Below, one piece after another: positions 36,861 through 44,839 of a stretch of 64,000 bases of DNA. A model generated the notes under the pieces. The model was not told the origin of the DNA, searched no databases, and was given only the letters and a program-made list of their open reading frames with translations. How positions within the stretch are numbered: position 1 is the stretch's first letter; each line of letters begins with the position of its first letter. The stretch is from assembly GCA_964035575.1 (NCBI GenBank), contig OZ037889.1, positions 496,001-560,000 on the forward strand, given 5' to 3'. The DNA comes from Rhynchopus sp. YZ270_cl-10. Taxonomy: Eukaryota; Euglenozoa; Diplonemea; Diplonemida; Diplonemidae. The position numbers and the translations under genes were made by a program.

Positions 36861-38333
36861 TTATTCAAATGGCCCTCCAAGCTCCTTCTTCAATTTCTCC
36901 GCTGCCGCGATTTCTTCTGCAGAATCTGCGTCAAAGGTGGGGTTTTTGACGCTTGATGCTGAATCGAGGGTGTGTTCCTGGAGGGTGAAGGCGCCGGTGA
37001 AGGTTCCCATGCGGGCTTCATGGCGGGCAATGGCTTCAAGCACTTCAGGGTCGGACTCAGCATTCTTCGCTGCATCGTATGCGACCATATTCCCTGACAG
37101 CCGCAGACACATGACTGCCGCCAGACGAAGCTGTTTCTCTGTCCTCTCCTCCAGAACGTAGGCGACCTTCGCTGAAAGGTTTGGATCACCAAGCTGCGAC
37201 AACGCGGTCAAACACGTTGCCATATCGTTGACGTGATGTCTATCGTTGAAGAGAAGCGTCGGGACCACTTCGCACATCCGATCCCACTTTGTTTGAAGCT
37301 TTTCAATTCCTTGTGGTTGAAACTCTGCAAGGCCTGCAAGAATGTCAACTCCAAGCCCTTTTGGAAAGTCACAACCAAAGTTTTGGTTAAACCGGTTTAC
37401 AATATTAGCCCCACCACTGAATCTCGGCATATCAGGGTAAATGATGTGCGCGAACAGAGGGCTTTCAGAGCAGACTGCAAGGCCTTCGGGGGATTCATTG
37501 TCTGGAGAAAGGTCCATTCTGGTGATGAAAATGACTTGCGCTTTGCTGAAGACAGATCGGAAGGCGCTGAACTTTGGTGTGGTGACATCGACTTCAGAGT
37601 ATTGAAGCATCGGCCAAGAGAAGAAAAAGGGGTTGACCGGGTCGTTGAGGATGCTAGCGTGCACTTCTGATGGGTGGGAAACCGTACCGCAGTAGAGTGT
37701 TGTCGAGAGAGGGTAGTCTGCACGCAGCTCGCTCACATCACCATAGCGGAGCTGGTCCTTGAAGTGGTTCATCGCGCGTACATTGGCGCTTTCAGCGAGG
37801 GTGGTCTTCGCCTCCTCCTCAAACTGTACCTGCTGTTTGTCGTAGATCCCCATATAGCGTTCCAACTGCATGGCATCGACTGTGACAAAGTCACGAAACA
37901 GCCGTTTCAAAGCCTCATGGCTAGGTTTAATGGGGATCCACAAAGAAGGGGGGACATAAGGGGAAATCTGTACCAGCACCTTCTCGGTGGGGGAGGAAGG
38001 GTCCCAGTAGAGCTTGGCTTCGTGTGAGGGGTCGTTGACAACCGGGTTGTCGTTGTAGTCTGCGAAGGCAAAGGCGGAGCCGATGCAGATGTACTTTTTG
38101 TCTGGTTCGTGGTTTGTGAAGGCGTTCTTGTAGGTCTCGCTCAAATGGCGGAAGAGCTTTTCGTCGAAGCGAAACGGCTCTGCCGTGAACGTCAGGTCGT
38201 CGTCAATCTGAATGTCGTAACTGACATTTGCGTTGCGGTCTGCGTTCTGTGCATCGCGAAGGGAATCAACCCAGGCGGGTGCATCCATAAAACTTCGCAT
38301 CTGCGATAGCTTCGAAGAGAAAATACGTCTCAT
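36861..38333 (-). CDS. Unknown protein, possible mitochondrial import signal, helical C-terminus
   Basis: 490 residues from the ATG at 38333, chosen because CATTTCAG and a long CT tract precede it. The N-terminus MRRIFSSKLSQMRSFMDAP is basic and amphipathic, as in mitochondrial presequences. The body has conserved-looking segments (YICIGSAFAFADYNDNP, YVPPSLWIPIKPSHE, NPFFFSWPMLQYSEVD). The C-terminal ~120 residues (VNDMATCLTALSQLGD...LRLAAVMCLRLSG) look like HEAT/ARM-type helical pairs. I do not recognise the family. The clean single frame and balanced composition make the gene itself certain; function is open. Confidence 0.7.
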   Translation of the reverse strand: MRRIFSSKLSQMRSFMDAPAWVDSLRDAQNADRNANVSYDIQIDDDLTFTAEPFRFDEKLFRHLSETYKNAFTNHEPDKKYICIGSAFAFADYNDNPVVNDPSHEAKLYWDPSSPTEKVLVQISPYVPPSLWIPIKPSHEALKRLFRDFVTVDAMQLERYMGIYDKQQVQFEEEAKTTLAESANVRAMNHFKDQLRYGDVSELRADYPLSTTLYCGTVSHPSEVHASILNDPVNPFFFSWPMLQYSEVDVTTPKFSAFRSVFSKAQVIFITRMDLSPDNESPEGLAVCSESPLFAHIIYPDMPRFSGGANIVNRFNQNFGCDFPKGLGVDILAGLAEFQPQGIEKLQTKWDRMCEVVPTLLFNDRHHVNDMATCLTALSQLGDPNLSAKVAYVLEERTEKQLRLAAVMCLRLSGNMVAYDAAKNAESDPEVLEAIARHEARMGTFTGAFTLQEHTLDSASSVKNPTFDADSAEEIAAAEKLKKELGGPFE

Positions 38334-38346
38334 TTTGAGAATTTTC

Positions 38347-38392
38347 CTGAAATGATAAAAGATGAGGAAATAGAGGGAGAGAGAGAGGAGGT
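38347..38392 (-). promoter_or_regulatory. CT tract plus TTTCAG, probable trans-splice acceptor
   Basis: The minus strand reads CCTCTCTCTCTCCCTCTATT, TCCTCATCTTTTATCATTTCAG, then GAAAATTCTCAAA and the ATG at 38333. This is the most classical polypyrimidine-AG site in the window. Confidence 0.6.
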
Positions 38393-38483
38393 TGCAAGAG
38401 AAAGGATAAATGCATTTCAAATTGAGAGCATATGGGGATCAACAAAAAAATGTTACAAAGGACAAATGGTTTTCTCTGAAGGA

Positions 38484-39232
38484 CTACTGGGGGGGGGTTT
38501 TTTTTTTTTTGCACGGAAGTACAAGAAAAGAGAAAGTTGCAAAAAAAGAAACGCAGCGACAGCGCTTTGAGATGAACCCTGGAAGAGGAATGCCTGCCGG
38601 TTGCAGCAATGCCACTGAAGGGTACGTATGGAACGGAGTGAACCCAGCTTTGTCCGTGAGTCGTGAATACTCTCTCTGCCGGATATACAACTCAACTAAC
38701 CTAAATCTCATGAGATCAACCATACGAAGGGTTTGCCTGCTCAGAGGTATATCGGAGATAACACTCATAACGGCGCCATTATCCCTAATGCACCAGCTTG
38801 CTCACAGCGTATTGCATGGTCGGAGTCGTAGTGCGCAACGTTTGTCCACCGCATAGCGTTGTAGAGACGATGTGCTCTGCGCGAGATGCGTTGTCCTGAA
38901 TCGCGGTCACGAAAGGGCGCGATGACATTGATGAGGGGGTTGGCAACGGTGTCGTTGGTGCGCACCCTGTCTTTGGAGCTTCGGAGGAGCGGGGATTTGC
39001 GTGAGGTGTGCGCCTGCGTCTCGTACTGCATGGGCTTGGTGTTGCTGGGAAGCATCGCCGCACGTTGGAGAAGACGCTGTTGCACCACCGGAACAACCTT
39101 CGGGCATGCGCACGTCTCATGGACCTCATATAATGTCGAGGCAGCCTCTCGCCTCGTACCGCCACCCCTCCCCAACAACCGCATGACCCCCTCCCTCCCC
39201 TGCCATCCTGTACTCACAAACGGCCCTTTCAT
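38484..39232 (-). CDS. Hypothetical protein, probably two exons
   Basis: The first exon (39232-38772) encodes MKGPFVSTGWQGREGVMRLL onwards, including a YEVHETCACPKVVPVVQQRL segment and DTVANPLINVIAPFRDRD. A 35-nt GTTATG...GAGCAG intron (38771-38737) would join it in frame to QTLRMVDLMRFRLVELYIRQ and HTYPSVALLQPAGIPLPG. That gives ~237 residues, though the last ~25 are low quality. The donor is not the usual GTATGT, so the join is provisional. Without splicing the first exon ends 18 codons later. No family recognised; basic and Arg-rich. Confidence 0.4.
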
Positions 39233-39591
39233 TACATAAGTCTGGGTGGAGAGGGGGTGTTGGATGGAGGAGAGGAGAAAAATATAGAGGGGGGCGAGTC
39301 GGATAAGGCCAGGTGGTGAAACAAAAAAATCTTAATGAGATCGGCCTCGTTGCGTAGGTGCCTTAAAAAGCTTGGAGGATGTAGGTGCCTCTCGTGTGCA
39401 ACGGCTTGAAGGGGGGGGGGGGGGGGGGGAATAAAGCGTGGTAAGTATGCATGTTACCCGAGAGGTTATTTTGCAGGATTGAGGTTGTGCAAAAATATGT
39501 CCTCAGTGGATGCGGGTGGTTGTTTGTGATGTCCGTACAGTAACGGCGCAGAAACGATGAGAACAAAGTAAGTTGCCCTAAACTCTGGACA

Positions 39592-39680
39592 GCGTACCAT
39601 GGTACAATGACCGGGGTGTAGCAACCATGCAGTCCTACATACAATCCCATTTTTTTTTCGAGGTTTTCATCTGATAGGCC
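39592..39680 (-). repeat. Double-hairpin dispersed element, copy 3
   Basis: CCATGGTACAATGACCGG, GTGTAGCAACCATGCAGTCC, TACATACAATCC, TTTTCATCTGATAG. The central pairing is partly lost; the orientation is the same as copies 1, 2 and 4. Confidence 0.5.
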
Positions 39681-39738
39681 CTCCCCCCCGCTTCCCCTCT
39701 CATCAGAATCTCAAAAAAAAAAATGTTTCTCAGATGAA

Positions 39739-39763
39739 CCTAAGCATCTCATGCTTGGTCACC
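39739..39763 (-). repeat. CTCTCGT-type hairpin module
   Basis: + strand leader CTCAGATGAA then CCTAAGC-ATCTCAT-GCTTGG and TCACC. The stem keeps pairing through a G-T/G change. It lies ~78 bases 3' of the CX9C gene stop in minus-strand sense. Confidence 0.6.
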
Positions 39764-39840
39764 TCGTTCAGCATCAGCTGATGGCGTTGTGTATGGCTGT
39801 TGGGGATAACTCCACTTCCCCACTATTCATGAAGAAGGTG

Positions 39841-40350
39841 TCAGGAAGACGCGTTAGACTCCTGCTTGCTCCTGAAGTCCTCCAGGGTCTTGTTGTAGCA
39901 CGCCTTCCAGTCGTCAAATAGGTAGCGGCAGTTCTTGTCATAGAGAGCTTGGTTGAATCTGGTTGAAGGCAGAATGGAAACAGAGGGCCAAAAGGTGTGG
40001 ATAATCTTTTTTTTTTGAAGATGTTAAAAAGTATGTGAAAAAGGGGAGGAGGGGTTGGTGGAAAACTCGGATTAGTGTAGACACCGCGTAGGATGAGGTC
40101 CACTATACTTAAAACGTTGTTTGTTTGTTGGCGACCTCAGATCTCAGATCTCAGAGAAGTCGTGGTTTTGAAATGAGCGAAGTGAGAAAAAAAATGAGAG
40201 AGAAAAAAAAAATGCAGTTATGTGTTGAGGGGTCTGGAGTGCATACGATGTAGCTGTCATGCACCGCTGGTGGCATGTCACATGCTTGCATGAGAGGCTC
40301 TTGCAGGTCTTCGTTGCGAACTCCTCAGCGTCAGACAGACCGTTGGCCAT
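39841..40350 (-). CDS. Twin CX9C (CHCH-type) small protein, two exons
   Basis: Exon 1, 40350-40247, encodes MANGLSDAEEFATKTCKSLS and CKHVTCHQRCMTATS. Exon 2, 39958-39841, encodes FNQALYDKNCRYLFDDWKAC and YNKTLEDFRSKQESNASS. The 73-residue product has CKSLSCKHVTC and CRYLFDDWKAC, each a C-x9-C pair, with helical, charged flanks: the layout of CHCH proteins of the mitochondrial intermembrane space that are oxidised by the Mia40/Erv1 system. Many are cytochrome oxidase assembly factors. The intron is 288 nt (GTATGC...CAACCAG), much longer than others here, because a LINE-tail copy lies inside it (40061-40110). Which CX9C family it belongs to is not clear. Confidence 0.6.
40061..40110 (-). mobile_element. 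LINE 3'-tail copy inside an intron
   Basis: Minus strand: AGTATAGTGGACCTCATCC, TACGCGGTGTCTACACTAAT, CCGAGTTTTCC. Same tail family as 17719-17791. It lies in the intron of the CX9C gene and probably explains that intron's length. Confidence 0.55.
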
Positions 40351-40660
40351 TTTTTTTTGTTTGTTTTGTTAAATTGTGTTTGTTTGTTGCGAATCACCCA
40401 ATGTGGGATCAACCGTTTGAAACAAAACTCACCTGCAACATTTTGTTTGATCTTTGAGAAAAAAATTACAACATTGTAAAAAGATCCAGGCTTATCAGAG
40501 GAAAGGGAACGGCGAGGGTGTGACTATTGCTTGGGGTGTATTGAGGTTTTGAGGAATCGACGAAAATGTGTAGCACGTCGAAGCTAAAACTGAGGGTGGA
40601 TAAAAACGAAATGCTGTAGTGGGTTGGGTTAGAGCAGACTTATCCTACCCGGGATACAGA

Positions 40661-40791
40661 TAATGGTGGCAGTATTGTGATGGGAGCTCATTGGAATACG
40701 CAAAAATACATCACAATACACGTGTATTGTGATGTATTTTGATGTATTTTGCGTATTCCAATCGGCTCCCATCACAATACTGCCACCATTA
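40661..40791. mobile_element. Near-perfect 131-bp palindrome (MITE-like)
   Basis: TAATGGTGGCAGTATTGTGA...: the left arm 40661-40720 is matched by the right arm 40721-40791, ending ATCACAATACTGCCACCATTA, with only a few mismatches and a ~10-base insertion in one arm. The centre is ACACGTGT. Ends are TAATGG/CCATTA, compatible with a TA target of a mariner-like MITE. Little divergence between arms suggests a recent insertion. Confidence 0.65.
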
Positions 40792-40916
40792 GTTACAGAG
40801 GGGAAACGTTGAAATGTCAAACAGGTTATGGTATTCCATATACTTTCCACTTTCTTAGCAAAAGAGAATGCATAGTTGGCGCGAAAAAAAAAGAAAGAAG
40901 TGTTTATAAAGACAAA

Positions 40917-40941
40917 CCTAAGCCTCGCGTGATTAGTCACC
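40917..40941 (-). repeat. CTCTCGT-type hairpin module
   Basis: + strand leader GTTTATAAAGACAAA then CCTAAGC-CTCGCGT-GATTAG and TCACC. One stem mismatch (C to A); same orientation as the others. It is ~515 bases 3' of the erlin-like stop. Confidence 0.6.
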
Positions 40942-41454
40942 TTTGTCATCGCAATCGTCTAAAAAGAATGAAAAAGTTAGGCTTACCGTAATCGTAAAAA
41001 TACTAATGTTCGACCTTTGGATATTTCCTGGAAGTTCGACCTTTTTTTTTACAAACATTTTTACGAATACGGTAAATGCAAACAACATAAGCCATTGCAA
41101 TAAAAGACACAACCTCCCCTGCTAGCTAGAGAGGTGGCAAGAGGTAAACAGGAGGAGCTTGGCGAGCTTTTTTTTAAAAAAAATACGACGTTAAGAGGTG
41201 CATACATACGCCTCACCTTAATCATTGAAGAAAATATTTTCCCTCTTTCTCAAAGCCAAATAGGTGTAGAGCCTATTTTGACATAAAAAGATAGGCAAAC
41301 CAGGAAGAGTTTTTTCTCTTTTTTCTTCTTCAAACGGTTGCAACACAATGGGATAATCCAAAAAAAATATAATGGTAATGCAGACCCTCTCCGATTTGAC
41401 CTACATCACGCCCCGGATGAATCGCACAATCACCCCAAAGATATATCCCTCTAC

Positions 41455-42390
41455 TTATTTGTCCATATCCAGGAAGGGTGCCCACATTTTTGGAATTGAA
41501 TCGCCGAAGTAGACCTTTGTGTTGTTCGCGATAGATTTGTAGAGTGTTTCGCGAAGCTTTGCCTCTGTGAGCATGGCTTGCTCTGCTTTGCCACGGGTCT
41601 CCAGCGCATAGGCCACTGCGTCTGCGACAGACTTCTCTTTGTCCATATGGATTTGGTTGTTGATGGACGAGATCTCCGCCTTCTTGCGTTCCTCCATGAT
41701 GAGTTGGTCGTACTTCACCAATGCCACTGCGCTGTTCCTTTCCGCCTCTCCCTTCGCCTTAAGCATTGCAACGCGGTTTTCCACTTCAAGAAGCTTTCTT
41801 TGTTCTTCATTGAGGAGCATCGCTTGTTTCGTTTCCTCTAATGCTTCAAAGGTTTGACGAATTTTGCGTGGAATAGTGGGCTTAGTGACACGAACTGCGA
41901 TTACTTTAATACCAGTGTTGTGTTTGTCACAGTCTTCTTGGAGTGCGGCAGCGAGCATTTCATCGAGCTGCGCGAATTTGTCAATGTAAACCTCATGAAG
42001 CGTGTGGGTGGAACAGAACTGGTTCATCTCGTGGTGAATCTTATCAAAAATCCAGATTTTATCGTAACCTACACCATAGTCTCTGACAGTGTTCTCAACG
42101 TGAGAGCGTTGTAACATATTCACCACCTCAATATTTTCAATAGTGACCATCACCCCACCGCTGGTCCCGCAAGGTATATTATGCACCGCATCCGTCTGTG
42201 TAGTAACCTGAACCATCTCAATCACATCAATCACCGGGGTCTTCATGAAAAGACCAGGGGAAATGGTGCCGGGTTGCAAAGCGCCTCCGCGGAACTTCAC
42301 ACCGACAAACCCTTCTGGGACCATGACCATAGCCTCATTGACGAGGAATGCTGTTATGCCAAGCAGGCCTGCGACCAGACCGGCAATCAT
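41455..42390 (-). CDS. Erlin-like SPFH-domain protein of the ER membrane
   Basis: 311 residues from the ATG at 42390 (human erlins are ~340-350). An N-terminal hydrophobic segment, MIAGLVAGLLGITAFLVNEA, acts as signal anchor. The SPFH domain follows: VPEGFVGVKFRGGAL, SPGLFMKTPVIDVIEMVQVT, DAVHNIPCGTSGGVMV, VRDYGVGYDKIWIFDKIHHE, MNQFCSTHTLHEVYIDKFAQ and GIKVIAVRVTKPTIPRKIRQ. The helical tail is AL.ETKQAMLLNEEQRKLLEV and KAEQAMLTEAKL, ending VYFGDSIPKMWAPFL, where erlins also have YFG..IP.MF. Erlins form large ring complexes in the ER that regulate IP3-receptor and sterol-linked degradation. A C-terminal extension is absent. A CT tract and CTTTTCAG lie ~17-20 bases before the start. Confidence 0.88.
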   Translation of the reverse strand: MIAGLVAGLLGITAFLVNEAMVMVPEGFVGVKFRGGALQPGTISPGLFMKTPVIDVIEMVQVTTQTDAVHNIPCGTSGGVMVTIENIEVVNMLQRSHVENTVRDYGVGYDKIWIFDKIHHEMNQFCSTHTLHEVYIDKFAQLDEMLAAALQEDCDKHNTGIKVIAVRVTKPTIPRKIRQTFEALEETKQAMLLNEEQRKLLEVENRVAMLKAKGEAERNSAVALVKYDQLIMEERKKAEISSINNQIHMDKEKSVADAVAYALETRGKAEQAMLTEAKLRETLYKSIANNTKVYFGDSIPKMWAPFLDMDK

Positions 42391-42406
42391 TTTTCCTTTA
42401 TTTTTC

Positions 42407-42450
42407 CTGAAAAGTGGGGTTTTGATGCAGAGGGAGAGAGAAATGAGAAA
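42407..42450 (-). promoter_or_regulatory. CT tract plus TTTTCAG before the erlin start
   Basis: Minus strand: CTCATTTCTCTCTCCCTCTG, then CACTTTTCAG, then GAAAAATAAAGGAAAA and the ATG. Probable trans-splice acceptor, very similar to that at 38347. Confidence 0.55.
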
Positions 42451-42552
42451 AATAAAATGAAAAAATGTCAGTTTTACAAAATAGAACAATGTCGTACCCC
42501 AGAGCAACTTCTAAAAAAAATGTCCAAATTGGAGAGATCGAATGCAAAAAAA

Positions 42553-43365
42553 TTACCACGGAAATCGTGGATCTTGCGCCGGTTTGTACTTCGCTGTGCT
42601 ATTCACTCTGTTATAGTGTTCTGGGGAAGTGAGGGGTTGGGGTGGCGGTGAGTTTGTGGACGTGCTGTCAGATCCCCCCCTCCCCCCTATGCGGTGCTCT
42701 GGCTCTGCTTCTCCGTCTGCTTCTGCATCGAGACCTGCACTGCCCCCGGTGCTGCTGGCCTCGGTGGTGGAGTCTGGGGGTTGCGTGCAGCCTGCGCTGG
42801 CGAGTTGCTCTAAGGCTGTAGCGTATTTCTCGTCTACACGTTGCCGCTTGACACGCTCAGAGGTGAGTAGCCTTTGCAGCTCCTCTGCTCGGTCTTCAGC
42901 CTCGGCCAGCTCAACTGCAATGGTGCTTGACATCCGTGCCTGCTGTTCTAGCTCATGGATTTTTAGGAGAAATGACTGCTCCCTGCGCTGCAAATCGTGT
43001 TTCTCGAGTGTCCGACTCTGCTCCCATAACACCAAAGATTCTTCTACCATGCGTACTGTCTCCTCTGCTCGGGCCGTCCGTTTGCTCATTCGTTGCATCA
43101 AAGCGGCCTCTGTCATGTTCTTTAGGGTAAGCGATTCTTGCCGGTCGCGGTCTGTCAGAAGTACATCCGTTAATGTAACAAGCTCCTCAATAAGGCGGTC
43201 GCGGCCGCACAACGTTGCCCGCAAGGCGCTGATTGTTGCTGAAGCGCTTTCTTCGCTCTCCGCGGCGGGGAGGTGCGTGGTATGAGTGTGGGGGTGGGGG
43301 TGGGGGTGTTCATCCATCGGCAGCGTGCTCTCTACCGCATCCGAAGCGTCGTATGTGGTGTCCAT
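42553..43365 (-). CDS. Coiled-coil protein of unknown function
   Basis: 270 residues from the ATG at 43365, which follows a CT tract (CCTTCCTTTCTTCCTCTGG). A His/Pro/Thr stretch near residue 20 (HPHPHPHTHTTH) is followed by a long alpha-helical coiled-coil region (~45-200) with heptad-like spacing (RDRLIEELVTLTDVLLTDRD, LLKIHELEQQARMSSTIAVEL) and then a Ser/Gly/Pro-rich disordered tail. Single exon, no known domain. A structural, possibly cytoskeletal, role is likely on general grounds only. Confidence 0.6.
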   Translation of the reverse strand: MDTTYDASDAVESTLPMDEHPHPHPHTHTTHLPAAESEESASATISALRATLCGRDRLIEELVTLTDVLLTDRDRQESLTLKNMTEAALMQRMSKRTARAEETVRMVEESLVLWEQSRTLEKHDLQRREQSFLLKIHELEQQARMSSTIAVELAEAEDRAEELQRLLTSERVKRQRVDEKYATALEQLASAGCTQPPDSTTEASSTGGSAGLDAEADGEAEPEHRIGGRGGSDSTSTNSPPPQPLTSPEHYNRVNSTAKYKPAQDPRFPW

Positions 43366-44280
43366 TGACCAGAGGAAGAAAGGAAGGTATGTAAAGATGG
43401 TACCCTCGTGCTCAGTCACCCGTTAAAACTTTTTTTTCGACTGTGTGTAATTAACCTCCTGTCCTATGTGAGATGTGGGGGTATGGGTAGAGAAAGGTAT
43501 GTCTTAAAAAATATGTTCCAATTTTGTTGTTTCGTTTTTGGGCGGAAAATGGGGGGAGAAAATAGTCTGATAGGAAAAGGGGAGGAAAAAAAGGTTGTTT
43601 TCGTTGATTGCATCAAACTGCGTCAAAAGCGAGGTGCGATCCATTCAAATGTGACTCAATAATGGACATAGGTGATTGCTCAATTACCTTGGAGGGGGGT
43701 GATTTGGCGACCGTATCTGAGGAACTATTTCTCCTTTCAGTGACCTTACCTTGTAGGTATAAAAACATAAATTGACCCCGGTCTCAAAAACAGTGCACAC
43801 GAAAATTTCCAATGAACAAAACACCCCTAAAGAAAGTTGACTTGAAATACAATTCAAACTTGGTACAACGACCGGCTGTACCGGGGGTGGACCCCAACCA
43901 TGCAGTCCTACATCCATTTCGTGGTTTAGATCTGAAAAGAAATGGTGCAAATACATGGTGGGGGGGTGGCAAAAAAAAAGGGGGGGTATGGCTAGCAGTT
44001 ACACTGCACCAATCTCACTGTACGCTTCTGCTAAAGGCACGCTAGCTGTGTTCGTCTCGCTGACCTGTCTGGAGAACAAACAAAGAGAGTAGTTAAAACT
44101 TACTCAAACGCAGATCGATCGTACTCATGTTGAGGGGGGGGACATGAGTGGACCGTAAAAAAAAGACAACAGTTTCTCAACATCATGAAGACGCCGATCG
44201 CTGTTGGCGAAAAAATCAAACAAAATTAAACAATTTACACTTTAAGACACGCCATCGCAAAAGCTCATAACAACACGCGT
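43366..44280. other. Spacer 5' of the coiled-coil gene
   Basis: Contains a weak hairpin-family copy at 43395-43430 (GTAAAGATGGTACCCTCGTG, CTCAGTCACC), the double-hairpin element and AT-rich sequence. No gene. Confidence 0.4.
43835..43940 (-). repeat. Double-hairpin dispersed element, copy 4
   Basis: AGTTGACTTGAAATACAA, TTGGTACAACGACCGGC-TGTACC, GGTGGACCCCAACCATGCA, GTCCTACATCCATTTCGTGG, TAGATCTGA. Best-preserved copy along with 9056-9175. Both hairpins pair, and loop differences between copies do not touch the stems. Confidence 0.6.
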
Positions 44281-44414
44281 TAACGACCTGGTCTCCTTCA
44301 GCTGTGAAAAGGTTAGAGTTAAAGTACACAGCAACACATCAGGGTAAAGACGGCTGTCTTGTCTCCTCTTGACTAGAGAAGGGCCTGTGTGCGAGGTCAA
44401 TCCAGAAAAATAAA
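44281..44414 (-). repeat. Duplicated block D, copy A
   Basis: Nearly identical to 47518-47651 (a few substitutions in ~134 bases). Both lie 3' of a DUF4116 gene in minus-strand sense, so it is part of the tandem duplication unit. In minus sense it contains TAACCTTTTCACAG, which could act as an acceptor. Confidence 0.75.
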
Positions 44415-44433
44415 AGAAAACTTGTAAGATGAA

Positions 44434-44460
44434 TGTGCCTCTCTCTCTCGCACACACATC
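44434..44460 (-). repeat. Hairpin module, TGTGC stem type
   Basis: + strand leader CTTGTAAGATGAA then TGTGC-CTCTCTCTCTC-GCACA and CACATC. The loop has expanded by CT units while the stem is intact. Confidence 0.55.
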
Positions 44461-44757
44461 ATTTACCACTATCGTTGTCGCGGAATACGCTGGGCTTGAA
44501 GATGGACTGTCTCTTCGTCACAAAGACGGCTGTTCTGATGTGGTCACCCCATTTTGTTGTATTGCAGGCTAAGGCAGGGCATTTGCCTCGAGCATATGCA
44601 GTAAAGCAAGGTCGGATGAATATCGGCCCCCGGTTGTAGTCAATGCAGGAGCGACAATGGAGCGGAGGCTCCTTGAATTGGAGCTGGGGGCAGGCGGGAA
44701 CAGTGTGATGATCAGAGAGCGCAGCCGCTTGGCTCGCTTTGATGTTGGCTTCGTCAT
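44459..44757 (-). CDS. Possible Cys-rich (zinc-binding-like) short protein
   Basis: A minus-strand frame encodes DDEANIKASQAAALSDHHTV, then CPQLQFKEPPLHCRSC, then CFTAYARGKCPAL, C and KWGDHIRTAVFVTKR, i.e. six Cys and His residues in a spacing that could bind zinc. Its start is unclear: an ATG at 44757 opens a different frame, and the Cys-rich frame has no ATG of its own nearby. The piece occupies a ~360-bp segment absent from the otherwise similar DUF4116-B flank. It may be a real exon, a gene remnant or chance. Confidence 0.3.
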
Positions 44758-44839
44758 CGATAAAAAAACAAAAAATAACAGCCGAGTGGAAAAAGTCGGG
44801 AGCAGCCAATAGGTGCGTCTGTTGTAAGTTCACGTAGGT

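Larger units (their letters stand above)
39233..39840. other. Spacer with two repeat modules
   Basis: Contains a weak hairpin-family copy near 39383 (AGGTGCCTCTCGTGTGCAAC), a G run at 39412-39429, the double-hairpin element at 39592 and a good hairpin module at 39739. No gene. Confidence 0.4.
40351..41454. other. Spacer between erlin-like and CX9C genes
   Basis: AT-rich; contains a 131-bp palindrome (40661-40791) and a hairpin module (40917-40941). No gene seen. Confidence 0.4.

Noticed and set aside
42629-43285. Plus-strand Ser/Arg-rich frame opposite the coiled-coil gene
   Set aside because: Antisense of a coiled-coil coding sequence typically gives Ser/Arg-rich open frames; no independent support.
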